A stretch of DNA of 34,944 bases from Tychonema bourrellyi FEM_GT703 (GTDB lineage Bacteria; Cyanobacteriota; Cyanobacteriia; Cyanobacteriales; Microcoleaceae), in the NCBI RefSeq assembly GCF_002412335.2, contig NZ_NXIB02000045.1:1-34944 (forward strand), read 5' to 3'. The translations under genes and the position numbers were made by a program. The notes under the pieces were generated by a model. That model had not been told where the DNA came from. It saw nothing but the letters and a program-made list of their open reading frames with translations, and did not search any database. This document shows positions 7,745-15,790 of the stretch, piece by piece; the first letter of the stretch is position 1; every line of letters begins with the position of its first letter.

Positions 7745-7806
7745 GGTGCGTCGCTGTGAAATTGTCGCTTTTATTTGCAGATTATTGATGCGACGCACCC
7801 TACGGC
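7745..7806. repeat. GGTGCGTCGC inverted repeat upstream of the Rpn gene
   Basis: GGTGCGTCGC (7745-7754) and GCGACGCACC (7790-7799) form a hairpin between the purL stop and the Rpn start. The right arm continues as CTACGGC, and the same string occurs at 6785-6799 over the Rpn stop codon. It belongs to the GTAGGGTGCGTC family, also at 20224-20287 and 32931-33250. Confidence 0.8.
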
Positions 7807-7809
7807 TAA

Positions 7810-10659
7810 TTAGACAGATCCAATTCGACGCTCGATCGCATTATAGAACCGATCGCCCATATCAACCATCCCCACTTCAATCAACCCCAAATTATCGGCA
7901 CTCAACACCCGCAAAGGCGAATCAGCACCCCCAACTTGACCGATTTTCTGCCACATTTTCGCCAAATGTTCTTCCAGGTAAGCTTCCCAAATCTCTTGAT
8001 TTTCCGGTGCGACTGAAACTACAATACAATTGCCCATTTCACCAAACAGAATTTCATCCCAGCGGCTGATATTTGCCGAATTGAAACCGAGATGGATGTC
8101 TGCACCCAGTTTACCAGAAATACAGGATTCCGCGAGGGCGATCGCAATTCCACCCTCCGCAGAATCATGGGCCGAACAAACCCAACCACTGCGAATTCCA
8201 TCGCGACAAACCGCTTGCACTTTCCTTTCCAATTCAAAATTGATAGTTGGTGGTTTCCCCGCTACAATCCCGTGAATTGCCGCTAAATATTCCGAACCTC
8301 CCAAAGTAGGAGAAGTTTTAAGTTCTGAGTTTTGAGATGATTCCCCAATTCCCAACACATAAATTAGATCGCCTTTCTTCTGCCAACCTTGACCACAAAT
8401 TTTCGTTAAATCTGGAATTAATCCCACCATTCCGATTACCGGAGTTGGATAAATCGGTTGAGGATTACCATCAGAATCGATGGTTTCATTGTACAGCGAA
8501 ACATTCCCGCCAGTCACAGGTGTTTTCAACTCCCGACAAGCTTCAGCAATCCCGCGACAAGCTGATGCTAATTGCCAATATCCGATCGGCTTTTCGGGAC
8601 TGCCAAAATTCAGATTATCAGTAACTGCAATAGGTTCCGCACCCACACAACTTAAGTTTCTAGCTGCTTCGGCTACGACGGCTTTTGCACCTTCGTAAGG
8701 ATCGAGATAAACGTAGCGGGAATTGCAATCAACGGTGGCCGCAACTCCGGGAATAACCCCCCCCGGCCCCCCCTTGCTAAGGGGGGGAGAAAGTTCGGGA
8801 GTTTCTCTTCCTTGTGTCTTCTTAAATAAGGGAATAGCCTCTGCTTCCTCCTGTAGCCCCGAAGCTTGGGTGCGTTCTTCTCCCTCTTGAAGCCCCTCCT
8901 TACCAAGGGGGGGTTCTCCCTCTTGAAGCCCCCCCTTACCAAGGGAGGGTTCTCCCTCTTGAAGCCCCCCCTTACCAAGGGAGGGTTCTCCCTCTTGAAG
9001 CCCCCCCTTACCAAGGGAGGGTTCTCCCTCTTGAAGCCCCCCCTTACCAAGGGAGGGTTCTCCCTCTTGAAGCCCCCCCTTACCAAGGGAGGGTTCTCCC
9101 TCTTGAAGCCCCCCCTTACCAAGGGAGGGTTCTCCCTCTTGAAGCCCCCCCTTACCAAGGGAGGGTTCTCCCTCTTGAAGCCCCCCCTTACCAAGGGAGG
9201 GTTCTCCCTCTTGAAGCCCCCCCTTACCAAGGGGGGGTTGGGGGGGGTTTTCTTGACAAGGTTCCACAGGCCGCAATCGAACAACTGCCGCATCAGCACC
9301 ACCGGGCAAAACAACAGTATTATTCTGCACTTGATGGTCATATTGACGATAAACCCAGCGTTTAGAAGCGATGGTGGGAGTATCTAAAAGTTTGAGCAAA
9401 ATCTGGTTCCAACTTTGCAGATTGCCATCAATCTCGATGCCTGCAACTGTACATTCTGGTAGCGAATCTGCCGTCCATTCCCAAGCTTTTATAGCATATT
9501 CTGGCGGTTCTGTCAACAGTTCTCGGTGATAAATTGGCGTATTATCTGCCAACGCAGTCGCGGTAATTTCGGCGGCGATTTCGCCTTTAAAGAGAATTCG
9601 GACGATCGGCTCTTCAATCACTGTACCCGCGACTACGGCTTGCAATCCCCAGCGATGAAAAATATCAATTAATTCCTGTTCCCGTCCTTTCTCTGCCACA
9701 AATAACATCCGTTCCTGGGATTCTGAAAGCAGGTATTCGTAGGGAATCATGCCGCTTTCTCGCACGGGAACTTTGTCTAAATCAAACTCAATTCCGACTC
9801 CACCTTTGGCGGCCATTTCTGATGTCGAACAGGTGATGCCGGCTGCACCCATATCTTGCGCGGCGACGACAGCACCAGTTTTGAATGCTTCTAAACAAGC
9901 TTCAATTAAGGACTTTTCTAGAAATGGATCTCCTACTTGTACAGCAGGGCGATCGTCCATTGATTTGTCGGTCAATTCTGCACTGGCAAAACTGGCACCG
10001 CCCATGCCATCTCTGCCAGTGGTAGAACCGACGTAAAGCACGGGATTTCCGATGCCGGAAGCGCCGGATTTAACTATTTCTTGAGTTTCCATTAAACCCA
10101 AGGCCATGACATTAACTAATGGGTTCTCGGAATAAGCCGCATCGAAGTAAACTTCGCCGCCGACTGTGGGGACTCCAATGCAATTTCCGTAATGGGAAAT
10201 TCCCGATACTACTCCTTTGAATAACCTCTGAGTTTTGGCATCGTCTAGGTTTCCGAAGCGCAGGGAATTCAAAAGTGCGATCGGGCGTGCTCCCATTGTG
10301 AAGATATCGCGGAGAATTCCGCCGACTCCTGTTGCGGCACCTTGAAAAGGTTCGACGGCTGAAGGGTGATTGTGGGATTCGATTTTGAAGGCTAATTGCA
10401 ATCCGTTTCCCAAGTCTATAACGCCGGCATTTTCTCCGGGGCCGACGAGGATGCGATCGCCTTCTGTGGGAAACTGTTTTAATAGCGGCCGCGAATTTTT
10501 GTAACAGCAGTGTTCGCTCCACATGACTCCGAACATTCCCAATTCTGCTTTGTTGGGATGGCGGTTGAGACGGCGTACAATGTCTTCGTATTCTTCGGGT
10601 TTAATGCCTTCGGAGGCTATTTCTGCGGGGGAAAAGGGGGATTCGGAGATGACTGACAT
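7810..10659 (-). CDS. purL: Phosphoribosylformylglycinamidine synthase subunit PurL with repeat-encoded insertion
   Basis: This is the ATP-dependent synthetase subunit that converts FGAR to FGAM in purine synthesis, acting with PurQ and PurS, which are not in this window. The enzyme parts are complete: [10 protein letters not shown] with the active-site His50, the ATP/Mg segment [19 protein letters not shown], a second ATP-binding domain starting at [11 protein letters not shown], and [10 protein letters not shown]. At 949 residues it is about 170 longer than usual PurL (about 770-800). The excess is at about residues 467-640, between the two halves of the protein: ten copies of a 12-residue unit ([12 protein letters not shown]) and a further palindrome-derived segment ([15 protein letters not shown]). 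The frame stays open throughout, so the enzyme is probably made with a long flexible linker. purF lies downstream, beyond the accessory genes. Confidence 0.97.
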   Translation of the reverse strand: MSVISESPFSPAEIASEGIKPEEYEDIVRRLNRHPNKAELGMFGVMWSEHCCYKNSRPLLKQFPTEGDRILVGPGENAGVIDLGNGLQLAFKIESHNHPSAVEPFQGAATGVGGILRDIFTMGARPIALLNSLRFGNLDDAKTQRLFKGVVSGISHYGNCIGVPTVGGEVYFDAAYSENPLVNVMALGLMETQEIVKSGASGIGNPVLYVGSTTGRDGMGGASFASAELTDKSMDDRPAVQVGDPFLEKSLIEACLEAFKTGAVVAAQDMGAAGITCSTSEMAAKGGVGIEFDLDKVPVRESGMIPYEYLLSESQERMLFVAEKGREQELIDIFHRWGLQAVVAGTVIEEPIVRILFKGEIAAEITATALADNTPIYHRELLTEPPEYAIKAWEWTADSLPECTVAGIEIDGNLQSWNQILLKLLDTPTIASKRWVYRQYDHQVQNNTVVLPGGADAAVVRLRPVEPCQENPPQPPLGKGGLQEGEPSLGKGGLQEGEPSLGKGGLQEGEPSLGKGGLQEGEPSLGKGGLQEGEPSLGKGGLQEGEPSLGKGGLQEGEPSLGKGGLQEGEPSLGKGGLQEGEPPLGKEGLQEGEERTQASGLQEEAEAIPLFKKTQGRETPELSPPLSKGGPGGVIPGVAATVDCNSRYVYLDPYEGAKAVVAEAARNLSCVGAEPIAVTDNLNFGSPEKPIGYWQLASACRGIAEACRELKTPVTGGNVSLYNETIDSDGNPQPIYPTPVIGMVGLIPDLTKICGQGWQKKGDLIYVLGIGESSQNSELKTSPTLGGSEYLAAIHGIVAGKPPTINFELERKVQAVCRDGIRSGWVCSAHDSAEGGIAIALAESCISGKLGADIHLGFNSANISRWDEILFGEMGNCIVVSVAPENQEIWEAYLEEHLAKMWQKIGQVGGADSPLRVLSADNLGLIEVGMVDMGDRFYNAIERRIGSV
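8756..8787. repeat. Single C-run/G-run palindrome inside purL
   Basis: Seven C, TTGCTAA, seven G (8767-8787), preceded by a further C-rich run. It encodes [11 protein letters not shown] in PurL at about residues 624-635. It is a solitary copy of the same palindrome that is amplified at 8879-9238. Confidence 0.9.
8879..9238. repeat. 36-bp x 10 in-frame tandem array inside purL
   Basis: Ten head-to-tail units start at 8879, 8915, 8951 and so on every 36 bp to 9203. Inner units are essentially identical; the first and last have a G-run of seven instead of the GGGAGGG variant. Each unit holds CCCCCCCTTACCAAGGGAGG, a C-run/G-run palindrome, plus a TCTCCCTCTTGAAG spacer. The unit length is a multiple of three and it has no stop codon in at least two frames of the minus strand and one of the plus strand. 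It encodes 12 residues per unit in PurL. The near identity indicates recent expansion. Confidence 0.97.
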
Positions 10660-11044
10660 GGAAATTCGGTATAAACCACAGGCTTTATTTTAAATGGCTT
10701 TGGTTTTTTAATCTCAAATCTGGCACTATTGTCAATTTTGGGAGATTTTTTGTGGGGTGGGGGCGGGTTGATCTGAGATATTGTACTATTATCAGCAACA
10801 GGCAAGATGCCTGTTCCACAAATATCAGTTTTCTTGTGGTACTATTGTCGGCAACAGGCAAGATGCCTGTTCCACAAATATCAGTTTTCTTGTGGTACTA
10901 TTGTCGGCAACAGGCAAGATGCCTGTTCCACAAAATATCAGTTTTCTTGTGGAACAGGCATCTTGCCTGTTCATAGAATGCTTGTTGAGAATGGTATTAT
11001 TCTGTGAGTCAATATAAAATATAAAATCTAAAATATAAAATCGA
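10660..11044. other. Intergenic region upstream of purL
   Basis: This 385-bp divergent spacer between purL and the pentapeptide gene must contain purL's promoter. Most of it (10796-10975) is a 56-bp repeat array. The end (11015-11041) is ATAAAAT/ATCTAAA heptamers. No gene is seen. Confidence 0.65.
10796..10975. repeat. 56-bp x 3 array of the GGAACAGGCATCTTGCC family
   Basis: Copies start at 10796, 10852 and 10908 with an exact 56-bp period. Each contains CAACAGGCAAGATGCCTGTT and CCACAAATATCAG, then TTTTCTTGTGGTACTATTG. The last copy ends with the inverted form GTGGAACAGGCATCTTGCC, so the array as a whole closes as a large palindrome. The core is shared with 3572-3598 and 31610-31780. Confidence 0.93.
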
Positions 11045-11650
11045 ATGACTGAATCTCGAAATCTCAATTTTTCTAACCAAAACTTGCGAAATCGCTCTTT
11101 TAAAGGCCGGGATTTGTCAGGGGCTAATTTCAGCGGTTCCGACATTCGAGGCTGCAATTTCACTGGGGCGATTTTGAGGGGGGCAAATTTTCAGGGTGCC
11201 CGCATGGGACAAAGCCGCAGACGGGTGAGAACTTTGATTGCTAGGGCTGGGGTGACTGCGGTGAGTGTCACTCTGGCTGGGGCTTTGATGGGATTGATTG
11301 GGGGTGCGGATGCGGGGGCTGCGGCGGTGGTGGCGGTGGCTGCGACGGCGATTGCGGCGACTAGGGCTGAGGCTGGGATTGTGGCTGGGGCTGTGGCTGG
11401 GGCTGCTGCTGCGATCGGCGCTAGTGGTATTGTGACATTTTTTGGGGGTGATGCGATTAGGGGAATTGTCTTATTTTTGGTTTCTGGGGTGATGCTTGGC
11501 TTGACTGCGATCGGCTTTTTTATAGCTGTTGAAGAGATAGAAAAGTTGTCGGTAACTTCGTTTAGAAAAGCGGATGTGACTGATGCTATATTTGAGGAGT
11601 CTGCCATGTTGAATGCTGATTTTTCTGATGCGCGAGGTTGCGATTGGTAA
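11045..11650 (+). CDS. Pentapeptide-repeat membrane protein
   Basis: This 201-residue protein begins with A(D/N)LxX-type pentapeptide repeats (about residues 6-54: FSNQNLRNRSFKGRDLSGAN, SDIRGCNFTGAILRGANF), giving a short right-handed beta-helix. A Gly/Ala-rich hydrophobic middle (about 65-165) forms perhaps three or four membrane helices. A second short pentapeptide stretch (TSFRKADVTDAIFEESAMLNADF) ends at CDW. Split pentapeptide proteins of this shape are frequent in cyanobacteria and have no known function. A truncated copy of the 43-bp TTCGGCAACGGAT repeat lies 11 nt after the stop, so the natural C-terminus may have been clipped. The GC-rich middle differs in composition from its neighbours. 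Confidence 0.8.
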   Translation: MTESRNLNFSNQNLRNRSFKGRDLSGANFSGSDIRGCNFTGAILRGANFQGARMGQSRRRVRTLIARAGVTAVSVTLAGALMGLIGGADAGAAAVVAVAATAIAATRAEAGIVAGAVAGAAAAIGASGIVTFFGGDAIRGIVLFLVSGVMLGLTAIGFFIAVEEIEKLSVTSFRKADVTDAIFEESAMLNADFSDARGCDW

Positions 11651-11796
11651 GGAAGAAGAAAGTTCGGCAACGGATTTAACGGATGTTTGGAATAAAATTA
11701 ATCGTTTTGGGCGTTGAGAACTTTTCAAGTATCTTGGCGATTGCTATACTTTTAAAATCCAAAATCTAAAATCCAAAATCTAAAATCCAAAATCGA

Positions 11797-12915
11797 ATGA
11801 CTAAGTTTCCCCACGATCAATTTGCCAAAGAATACCTGCAAGAGTTATTATCGCCTCTCGGAGATGTAGAAACTAGCAAAGATGTCACTGCTGAAGTTAG
11901 AGAAATTGATGTTTGGTTTCAACCAACTTCTTTTGAGGGCGAATATGTCCAAAGTTTGGGTTTGTTGGGTAAAATGGCTGCGACGGCGGCGATAATTGAA
12001 CCGTTTCGCAATCCTGTGACTGCTGAAGGAATTTTTAGTTGTGTGGTAAAATTATTAAATAGTAGGGCAGAATTGGGACGGCGGGCTAATCGAGAAGACA
12101 GACGTTTGCAGGAAAGAGAATTACCGATGTTGTGGATTCTCACTCCTACTGCTTCGGAACTTTTATTAAACAGTTTGGGTTTTCGGATTCCTGAAGCGTC
12201 TGAGGGCTGGGGGAGGGGAGTTTATTTTTTATCGGAGGCTTGGAGAGTTGGCTTAATCGCTATTCACCAGCTACCGAAGACTCCAGAGACTATGTGGTTG
12301 CGGATGCTGGGTAGGGGCCGGGTGCAACAAGGGGCGATCGCAGAATTAACTGAATTTCCCATTGATCCTTCAATCCGAGCTAATGCGCTACAATTACTTT
12401 ATAACTTGCAGGCAAATTTGCAAGCGAACACACCAACTAATCCCGCAGGGGATGATGAGGATCAGGAGTTAGTTATGGCGATCTCACCCCTTTTTCAACA
12501 ACATTTACAAGAAGCACAACAACAAGGTATTGAACAAGGCATTGAACAAGGCATTGAACAAGGACAGCGGTTGATTTTGGAGAGTTTTTTACAGGTCAGG
12601 TTTGGGGAGTTAGACCCCATAAGTCTCACGTTTGTAGACCCGATATCGGCTCTACCTACTGCTGAGTTTACCATGCTGTTAGTTCAATTATCTATGCTGC
12701 CGATCGCACAAATCGATCGCCAACCAGTCCAAAATCTGCTAGCGGCAAGTGTTTTGAACAACCGTTTCAGTGAATCAGGACAAGCAGAACGTTCGGTTAC
12801 TCTCATCCCCAATTTGCTCGGCTTATCCCCAGAAAACTTATCATTACTGCTGTCGGAATTGCCTCAATTATCCCTGGAAAATCTGATAGCTAGATTACCA
12901 AATGGAGCGACTTAA
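11797..12915 (+). CDS. Hypothetical Rpn-like (PD-(D/E)XK-type) protein with IEQG repeats
   Basis: This 372-residue protein begins MTKFPHDQFAKEYLQELLSP, followed by VREIDVWFQP, a start shared by a cyanobacterial family related to Rpn/PD-(D/E)XK nucleases; the Glu-x-Asp pair near residues 35-38 could be part of the active site. About residues 244-255 carry IEQG tetrapeptide repeats from a 12-bp tandem repeat, analogous to REEG in the protein at 6794-7675. A Leu-rich C-terminal part (about 290-372) follows. A hairpin after the stop (12935-12963) probably ends the transcript. The family link is moderate; the function is unknown. Confidence 0.7.
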   Translation: MTKFPHDQFAKEYLQELLSPLGDVETSKDVTAEVREIDVWFQPTSFEGEYVQSLGLLGKMAATAAIIEPFRNPVTAEGIFSCVVKLLNSRAELGRRANREDRRLQERELPMLWILTPTASELLLNSLGFRIPEASEGWGRGVYFLSEAWRVGLIAIHQLPKTPETMWLRMLGRGRVQQGAIAELTEFPIDPSIRANALQLLYNLQANLQANTPTNPAGDDEDQELVMAISPLFQQHLQEAQQQGIEQGIEQGIEQGQRLILESFLQVRFGELDPISLTFVDPISALPTAEFTMLLVQLSMLPIAQIDRQPVQNLLAASVLNNRFSESGQAERSVTLIPNLLGLSPENLSLLLSELPQLSLENLIARLPNGAT

Positions 12916-12934
12916 AATTTAATAATGTGGCTAA

Positions 12935-12963
12935 ATACCCGACTTCTTTAATAAGTCGGGTAT
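12935..12963 (+). terminator. Hairpin terminator after the IEQG-repeat gene
   Basis: ATACCCGACTT (12935-12945) and AAGTCGGGTAT (12953-12963) form an 11-bp perfect stem with a 7-nt loop. It begins 20 nt after the upstream stop codon. No T-tract follows, so it may instead be an RNA processing or stability element. Confidence 0.6.
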
Positions 12964-13005
12964 CTCGGTGTATAATGAGAGACTGTGGTAATTTGTCATT
13001 TGCCG

Positions 13006-14742
13006 ATGAAGTTGCGATCGCTCTTTTCTTTCCTAATTGCGGGTGTCTTAGCACTGTTGGCGCTGAGTTCAGGTGGCTTTTACTGGCTGACAACTCACAC
13101 TCCCCTCAACTTACTCAACGGCGGGCCCACAACTACTCCGGCGGCGGCTGTGTTTGTCTCGAAACAAGCACCTTTGTTAGTATCAATGTTGGTAAATCCC
13201 GATCGCATCGAATCCCTACGACAAGTTTTTGCGACTCCCGCAGAAAGAAGTCGATCGCACGCCGAATTCGAGCAAATCAAAAAAAGCCTCCTCGCCAATA
13301 CTGACCTGGATTATAGTAGAGATATCCAACCTTGGATCGGTGACGAAATTACCTTTGGTATCACTACACCAGATATCGATCGCGATCGCAAAAACGGACA
13401 ACAAACCGGGTTTCTGCTAGCGCTTTCTTCGCAAAATGCCGATCGCAGCCAGCAATTTATCGACTCCTACTGGCAAAAACAATCTATTGCTACTAAATCA
13501 GTACAGTTTGAACAATATAAAGGTGTTAAACTAACTTACAAACAATTATCCAAAATCCATCAAAAATCTCAACCTATCTCAGCACTAAATCGGCTGAATC
13601 TGCCAAGTTCAAATTTACCATCAAGCTTCGCCACTGCATTAATTAGTGACAGTTCCAATTCCGAAAATAACCACAATTTCGTTTTATTTGCCAACAGTCC
13701 GAAGGTGCTGCGAGATGCAATTGATAACGTCCAAGTCGCCAACCTCAATCTCCAGAATACTCCCGAATATCAAAAAGCCTTGCAGCAGTTAAATCAAGGC
13801 AGAATCGCTTTAGCATTTGTGAATATCCCACAGCCAGAAACAGATAAAAAGCCACAACTTTCCTTGAATTCCCTAGCAGTTGCTGTCGGAGTAAATCGAC
13901 GGGGATTAGTCGCTCAAACTGCTTTAGTGACATCGCGAGAAAACACAGTAATTCCCACACTGTCCGAACCTGTACAAGCCTTACAATACATTCCCTCAGC
14001 TAGCCCTTTCGCCGTCGCCAGTACCGATTTAAGCAATTTTTGGACTGATTTTTCATCTGCGATGTCCACCAATCCAGAAGTGTCAAAATTAGCCGATCGC
14101 ACCCTGGCAGATATTCAGACAGCTTGGGGCATCAACTTACCACAAGATATATTCAACTGGGTAAAAGGAGAATATGCTTTAGCCGTTCTGCCCGGTTCAT
14201 CAAATAGCAGCGATTGGATTTTTGCCGCCGAAACATCTGCTGATTCCCAAAAGGCGATCGCCCGCTTGGACGAAATAGCCCGCAGCAAAGAATACAGCAT
14301 CGGCAGTTTCACCCTCAGAAACCAAAAAATTACCGCTTGGACGCAGTTGACAACTAGCCCGAATTATGATAATGAAAATAAGCGCAAAAGTGCGATCCAA
14401 ACTGAGGCAAAAGGAGTCCGGGCTACAGTTGGTAAATACGAAATTTTCACAACCTCAGTAGAAGCAATGGACGAAGCACTAAAAGCAGCCGAAACAGGTT
14501 CTCTGATGGCAAATCAAGACTTTCAAACTAGCATCGAACCCTTACCAACATCTAACGATGGCTACTTTTATTTAGATTGGCCATCAAGCAGAAGAATTTG
14601 GGAAAAACAAATCCCGCTGTTGAGGTTAATTGAACTTTCCGCAAGGCCATTTTTTGACCATTTGCGATCGCTCACAATTACTAGCACCGGAGAAACAGCA
14701 GGAATTCGCAAAGCCACTATATTTATGCGGTTAATGGGATAG
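13006..14742 (+). CDS. DUF3352 family secreted or membrane-anchored protein
   Basis: The ATG at 13006 is preferred because it puts a positively charged start (MKLRSLFSFL) before a hydrophobic helix (LIAGVLALLALSSGGFYWL), a signal anchor. A GTG 21 nt upstream is possible. The 578-residue product has DUF3352 features: VFVSKQAPLLVSMLVNPDRIESLRQ near the start, WIGDEITFGITTPDIDRD, IFNWVKGEYALAVLPG in the second half and a terminal LTITSTGETAGIRKATIFMRL. DUF3352 proteins are widespread in cyanobacteria, have an internal duplication of the alpha/beta unit and no known activity. The protein probably faces the periplasm or thylakoid lumen. No clear ribosome site is visible. Confidence 0.88.
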   Translation: MKLRSLFSFLIAGVLALLALSSGGFYWLTTHTPLNLLNGGPTTTPAAAVFVSKQAPLLVSMLVNPDRIESLRQVFATPAERSRSHAEFEQIKKSLLANTDLDYSRDIQPWIGDEITFGITTPDIDRDRKNGQQTGFLLALSSQNADRSQQFIDSYWQKQSIATKSVQFEQYKGVKLTYKQLSKIHQKSQPISALNRLNLPSSNLPSSFATALISDSSNSENNHNFVLFANSPKVLRDAIDNVQVANLNLQNTPEYQKALQQLNQGRIALAFVNIPQPETDKKPQLSLNSLAVAVGVNRRGLVAQTALVTSRENTVIPTLSEPVQALQYIPSASPFAVASTDLSNFWTDFSSAMSTNPEVSKLADRTLADIQTAWGINLPQDIFNWVKGEYALAVLPGSSNSSDWIFAAETSADSQKAIARLDEIARSKEYSIGSFTLRNQKITAWTQLTTSPNYDNENKRKSAIQTEAKGVRATVGKYEIFTTSVEAMDEALKAAETGSLMANQDFQTSIEPLPTSNDGYFYLDWPSSRRIWEKQIPLLRLIELSARPFFDHLRSLTITSTGETAGIRKATIFMRLMG

Positions 14743-15328
14743 TAGCAACAATGCGAATTCTGCGGTCATCTGCAATCCAATTACCCTCATGATACTGAGT
14801 CGATCGCAAACGCTCTTCAACTGCCTTAATTACCTGCGATCGCACTTTCCTCTTCACTTCGTGTCCTTTGCGCCTTCGCGGTTCGTTTAATCACTCTATC
14901 AAATGCCATGCTGATACTGGCTTTGCCACAGACGCATCGAATGCCGATCGCGCACAGGTAAAGTTGAGCCAACTCTTAACGGAACCCTTCATCCTGTTTT
15001 CCTCCCCGCTAAGCAGGCTTTAGCCCGGCGGTACAGCGGTTTTTGCAGACAGCCAAAAACTTGTCAACGCATTTGATGGCGTAGACCAAATTTGAGCAAG
15101 TTCTGAAAACTCAAAACTTTACACAAATTTCTGTGCAACAACACCCGTAGAATGATTAAATTGAGTCTCAGATTGCGATCGATCGCCACCGTCAGAAATC
15201 GGCGCGATCGACCAAAACAACTCAAGTATCCCAAGTCACATTCAGTACAAGAGAGCAAGGGTTGACGCACAGTAGTCATTTTCCTGCCAATCGTTAACAC
15301 AAGCTACCAGATGCGATATCGTTAGTGA
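14743..15328. other. Intergenic region left of the IS607 remnant
   Basis: This 586-bp gap holds several HIP1 half sites and a common cyanobacterial repeat-like string (CTTTGCGCCTTCGCGG near 14870). At about 15002-15048 there is a GC-rich hairpin (CCGCTAAGCAGG-CTTTAGC-type followed by GCGGTACAGCGG), which resembles the structured ends of IS200/IS605-type elements. The left end of the IS607 element should lie in the last 100-200 bp, but no boundary can be fixed. No convincing gene is seen. Confidence 0.5.
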
Positions 15329-15790
15329 ATGGCATATATACCGCTTAGAAAACCAGTCGAATTTCTAGGCTTGCATCCAAACAACTTAAGGAAGTACGCA
15401 GATGAAGGGCAGATTAAATCAATCAAAAATGGAGCAGGGCAACGCCTTTACGACGTTGACTCCTACCAAAAAGATGGAAGCATCGGCTCTGGACTTAACT
15501 TCAAAAGAAAAGGACTGCAAGCCTTACTGGTCAGATTTATGCGCCCAGATCAGCTCACGATTGTTGTTGCCTGTAGAGACAGATTATGTAGATTTGGATT
15601 TGAACTTTTCGAGTTTATGGCTCATCAAAACGGTGCAGAAATCGTGGTTCTCTCAAATCCTGTTCACTGCCCAGAATCCGAACTCACAGCAGATCTTCTT
15701 GCCATCTTTCATGTCTTATCTTGCCGAATGCACTCCCTGGGGAGCTACCGCCAGAAAATCAAAGAAGATCCGACTATTCCTAAACCCTGA
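15329..15790 (+). pseudogene. tnpA: IS607 TnpA serine recombinase lacking its catalytic segment
   Basis: Residues 1-46 are an intact MerR-like helix-turn-helix (AYIPLRKPVEFLGLHPNNLR, then GQRLYDVDSY). Residue 47 then jumps to SIGSGLNFKRKGLQALL, which normally follows the recombinase beta-strands. The missing part, roughly 45-60 residues of the usual 190-210, includes the YxRVS motif with the nucleophilic serine. The rest (DRLCRFGFELFEFM, ESELTADLLAIFHVLSCRMH) is present in frame. The deletion is in frame, so a 153-residue DNA-binding protein without strand-exchange activity could still be made. LTIVVACRDRL also differs from the usual LTVVVAYRDRL. Confidence 0.85.

Noticed and set aside
8866-9387. 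Long open frames on both strands over the purL array ([12 protein letters not shown]-type on plus, [12 protein letters not shown]-type on minus)
   Set aside because: A 36-bp repeat without stops opens several frames at once; the PurL frame has the conserved enzyme on both sides, the others do not.
14723-14845. Minus-strand 40-codon frame ending RIRIVATIPLTA, overlapping the DUF3352 gene end
   Set aside because: The text looks protein-like (VIKAVEERLRSTQYHEGNWI), so it might be the tail of a decayed gene, but there is no good start, it runs upstream into a common repeat-like string, and no family is known to me.
15064-15300. Minus-strand frame of 78 codons left of tnpA
   Set aside because: The translation has odd composition (CTECDLGYLSCFG, then LRLNLIILRVLL), no recognised family and no ribosome site; it lies where the IS607 left end is expected.
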